A DNA stretch of 64,000 nucleotides from Aspidapion aeneum (Eukaryota > Arthropoda > Insecta > Coleoptera > Brentidae), in contig OY755038.1 in assembly GCA_963576565.1 (NCBI GenBank), positions 201,597,013-201,661,012 on the forward strand. The letters are read 5' to 3'. A program made the translations under genes and the position numbers. The notes below the pieces were generated by a model. That model worked only from the letters and a program-made list of their open reading frames with translations. It was not told the origin of the DNA and did not search any database. The stretch's first letter is position 1; each line of letters starts with the position of its first letter. This document shows, piece after piece, positions 63,475 through 64,000 of the stretch.

Positions 63475-64000
63475 GTAAGTTTTCCATGATTTTTTTCTAC
63501 TCAACAATACTCTACAAAACAACAACTTAAATAGGCACAATAGGAATTTTTATGGCAAAACATAAAGATGTTAAAAACCAGCTCCATATCCGTGATTTTC
63601 AAGAGTTTTTCATATATTATTGATTTAAATTGGGTAATGACCTTCAGGTTTATTTTTGTGTATGATCAATTGCCTTCCCAAAAAGGAATGGTTTTATAGT
63701 TGTTGGACTGTTGGTGTGTGTACCGGTAGAGAAACTGACTTTACAAGGTATTCATACAGCTTTTATTTGTATAATTAATTTTAAGTAAGTACAGTTAAAA
63801 CTAAGGGCCAAAGAAAATCAACTTTGTGGCTTGCTTTTCAACAAGACAAAACCTTAGAAAAAATCTTGCTGGTAAAAATATTTTTATGTGTAATTAGTTT
63901 TATCTTACAAGGACACTAACAAAAAACCAAGGGGTAAACAACTTAGAATATTACCTCACATCAAGGGGGTAAAAACTGACTCAAAAGTTTTACATGTATT
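63475..64000. other. Presumed first intron of the unidentified + strand gene
   Basis: No second exon was recognised before the window end. Confidence 0.35.

Overview
This is a eukaryotic nuclear window: AT-rich, intron-containing and packed with transposon remains. The families present point to an arthropod, most likely an insect: Jockey-clade LINE pieces, PIF/Harbinger, mariner, hAT and Penelope remnants, a pogo-type MITE, and many small inverted-repeat elements. The order cannot be fixed from the sequence alone. There are no operons, ribosome binding sites or CRISPR arrays, and almost all ORFs of 60-130 codons are chance ORFs in AT-rich repeats.

Two host genes can be assembled exon by exon with consistent splice sites and codon phases. 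(1) A RAD51C-like RecA-family recombinase runs on the + strand from 17817 to 49642 in five exons. Intron 1 is about 25 kb. Exon 1 carries the N-terminal helical/HhH-like region, exon 2 the Walker A motif, exon 4 Walker B, and exon 5 the C-terminal core. (2) An NTAQ1-like N-terminal glutamine amidohydrolase runs on the - strand, with four exons between 62731 and 61036; the last exon was not found. A candidate first exon of a third gene (63390-63474, +) lies head to head with NTAQ1, 658 bp away, so the two probably share a bidirectional promoter region.

The rest is mobile DNA. 0-16 kb: MITEs and fold-back elements (729, 2570, 4815, 6294, 7613, 8637, 10620), an inverted palindromic repeat array (13.7-14.6 kb), a poly-G hAT-type MITE (15284) and a pogo-type MITE (16062). 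17-42 kb is RAD51C intron 1. It contains PIF/Harbinger coding relics, twin TTA-flanked MITEs, two copies of a large TIR element starting AGGGTCATTCC (20225-23552 and 33922-39000) with several nested insertions including a solo LTR, Jockey reverse-transcriptase fragments, a hAT transposase pseudogene, a ~1.1-kb palindrome, and a MITE filled with a decamer minisatellite (41007-42018). 43-50 kb: RAD51C exons 2-5, with elements lodged in every intron and a 450-bp palindrome just after the stop codon. 50-61 kb: more fold-backs, a mariner pseudogene, a hAT element with a MULE-like MITE inside it, a tRNA-like sequence and a PIF/Harbinger element.

Perfect target-site duplications (TSDs) make several insertions easy to date relative to each other. 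The most distinctive item is a ~606-bp family found at three loci, always with a perfect 7-bp TSD, and carrying tandem internal copies at two of them. I found no undescribed biochemical system. The novelty here lies in mobile-element families and their structures.
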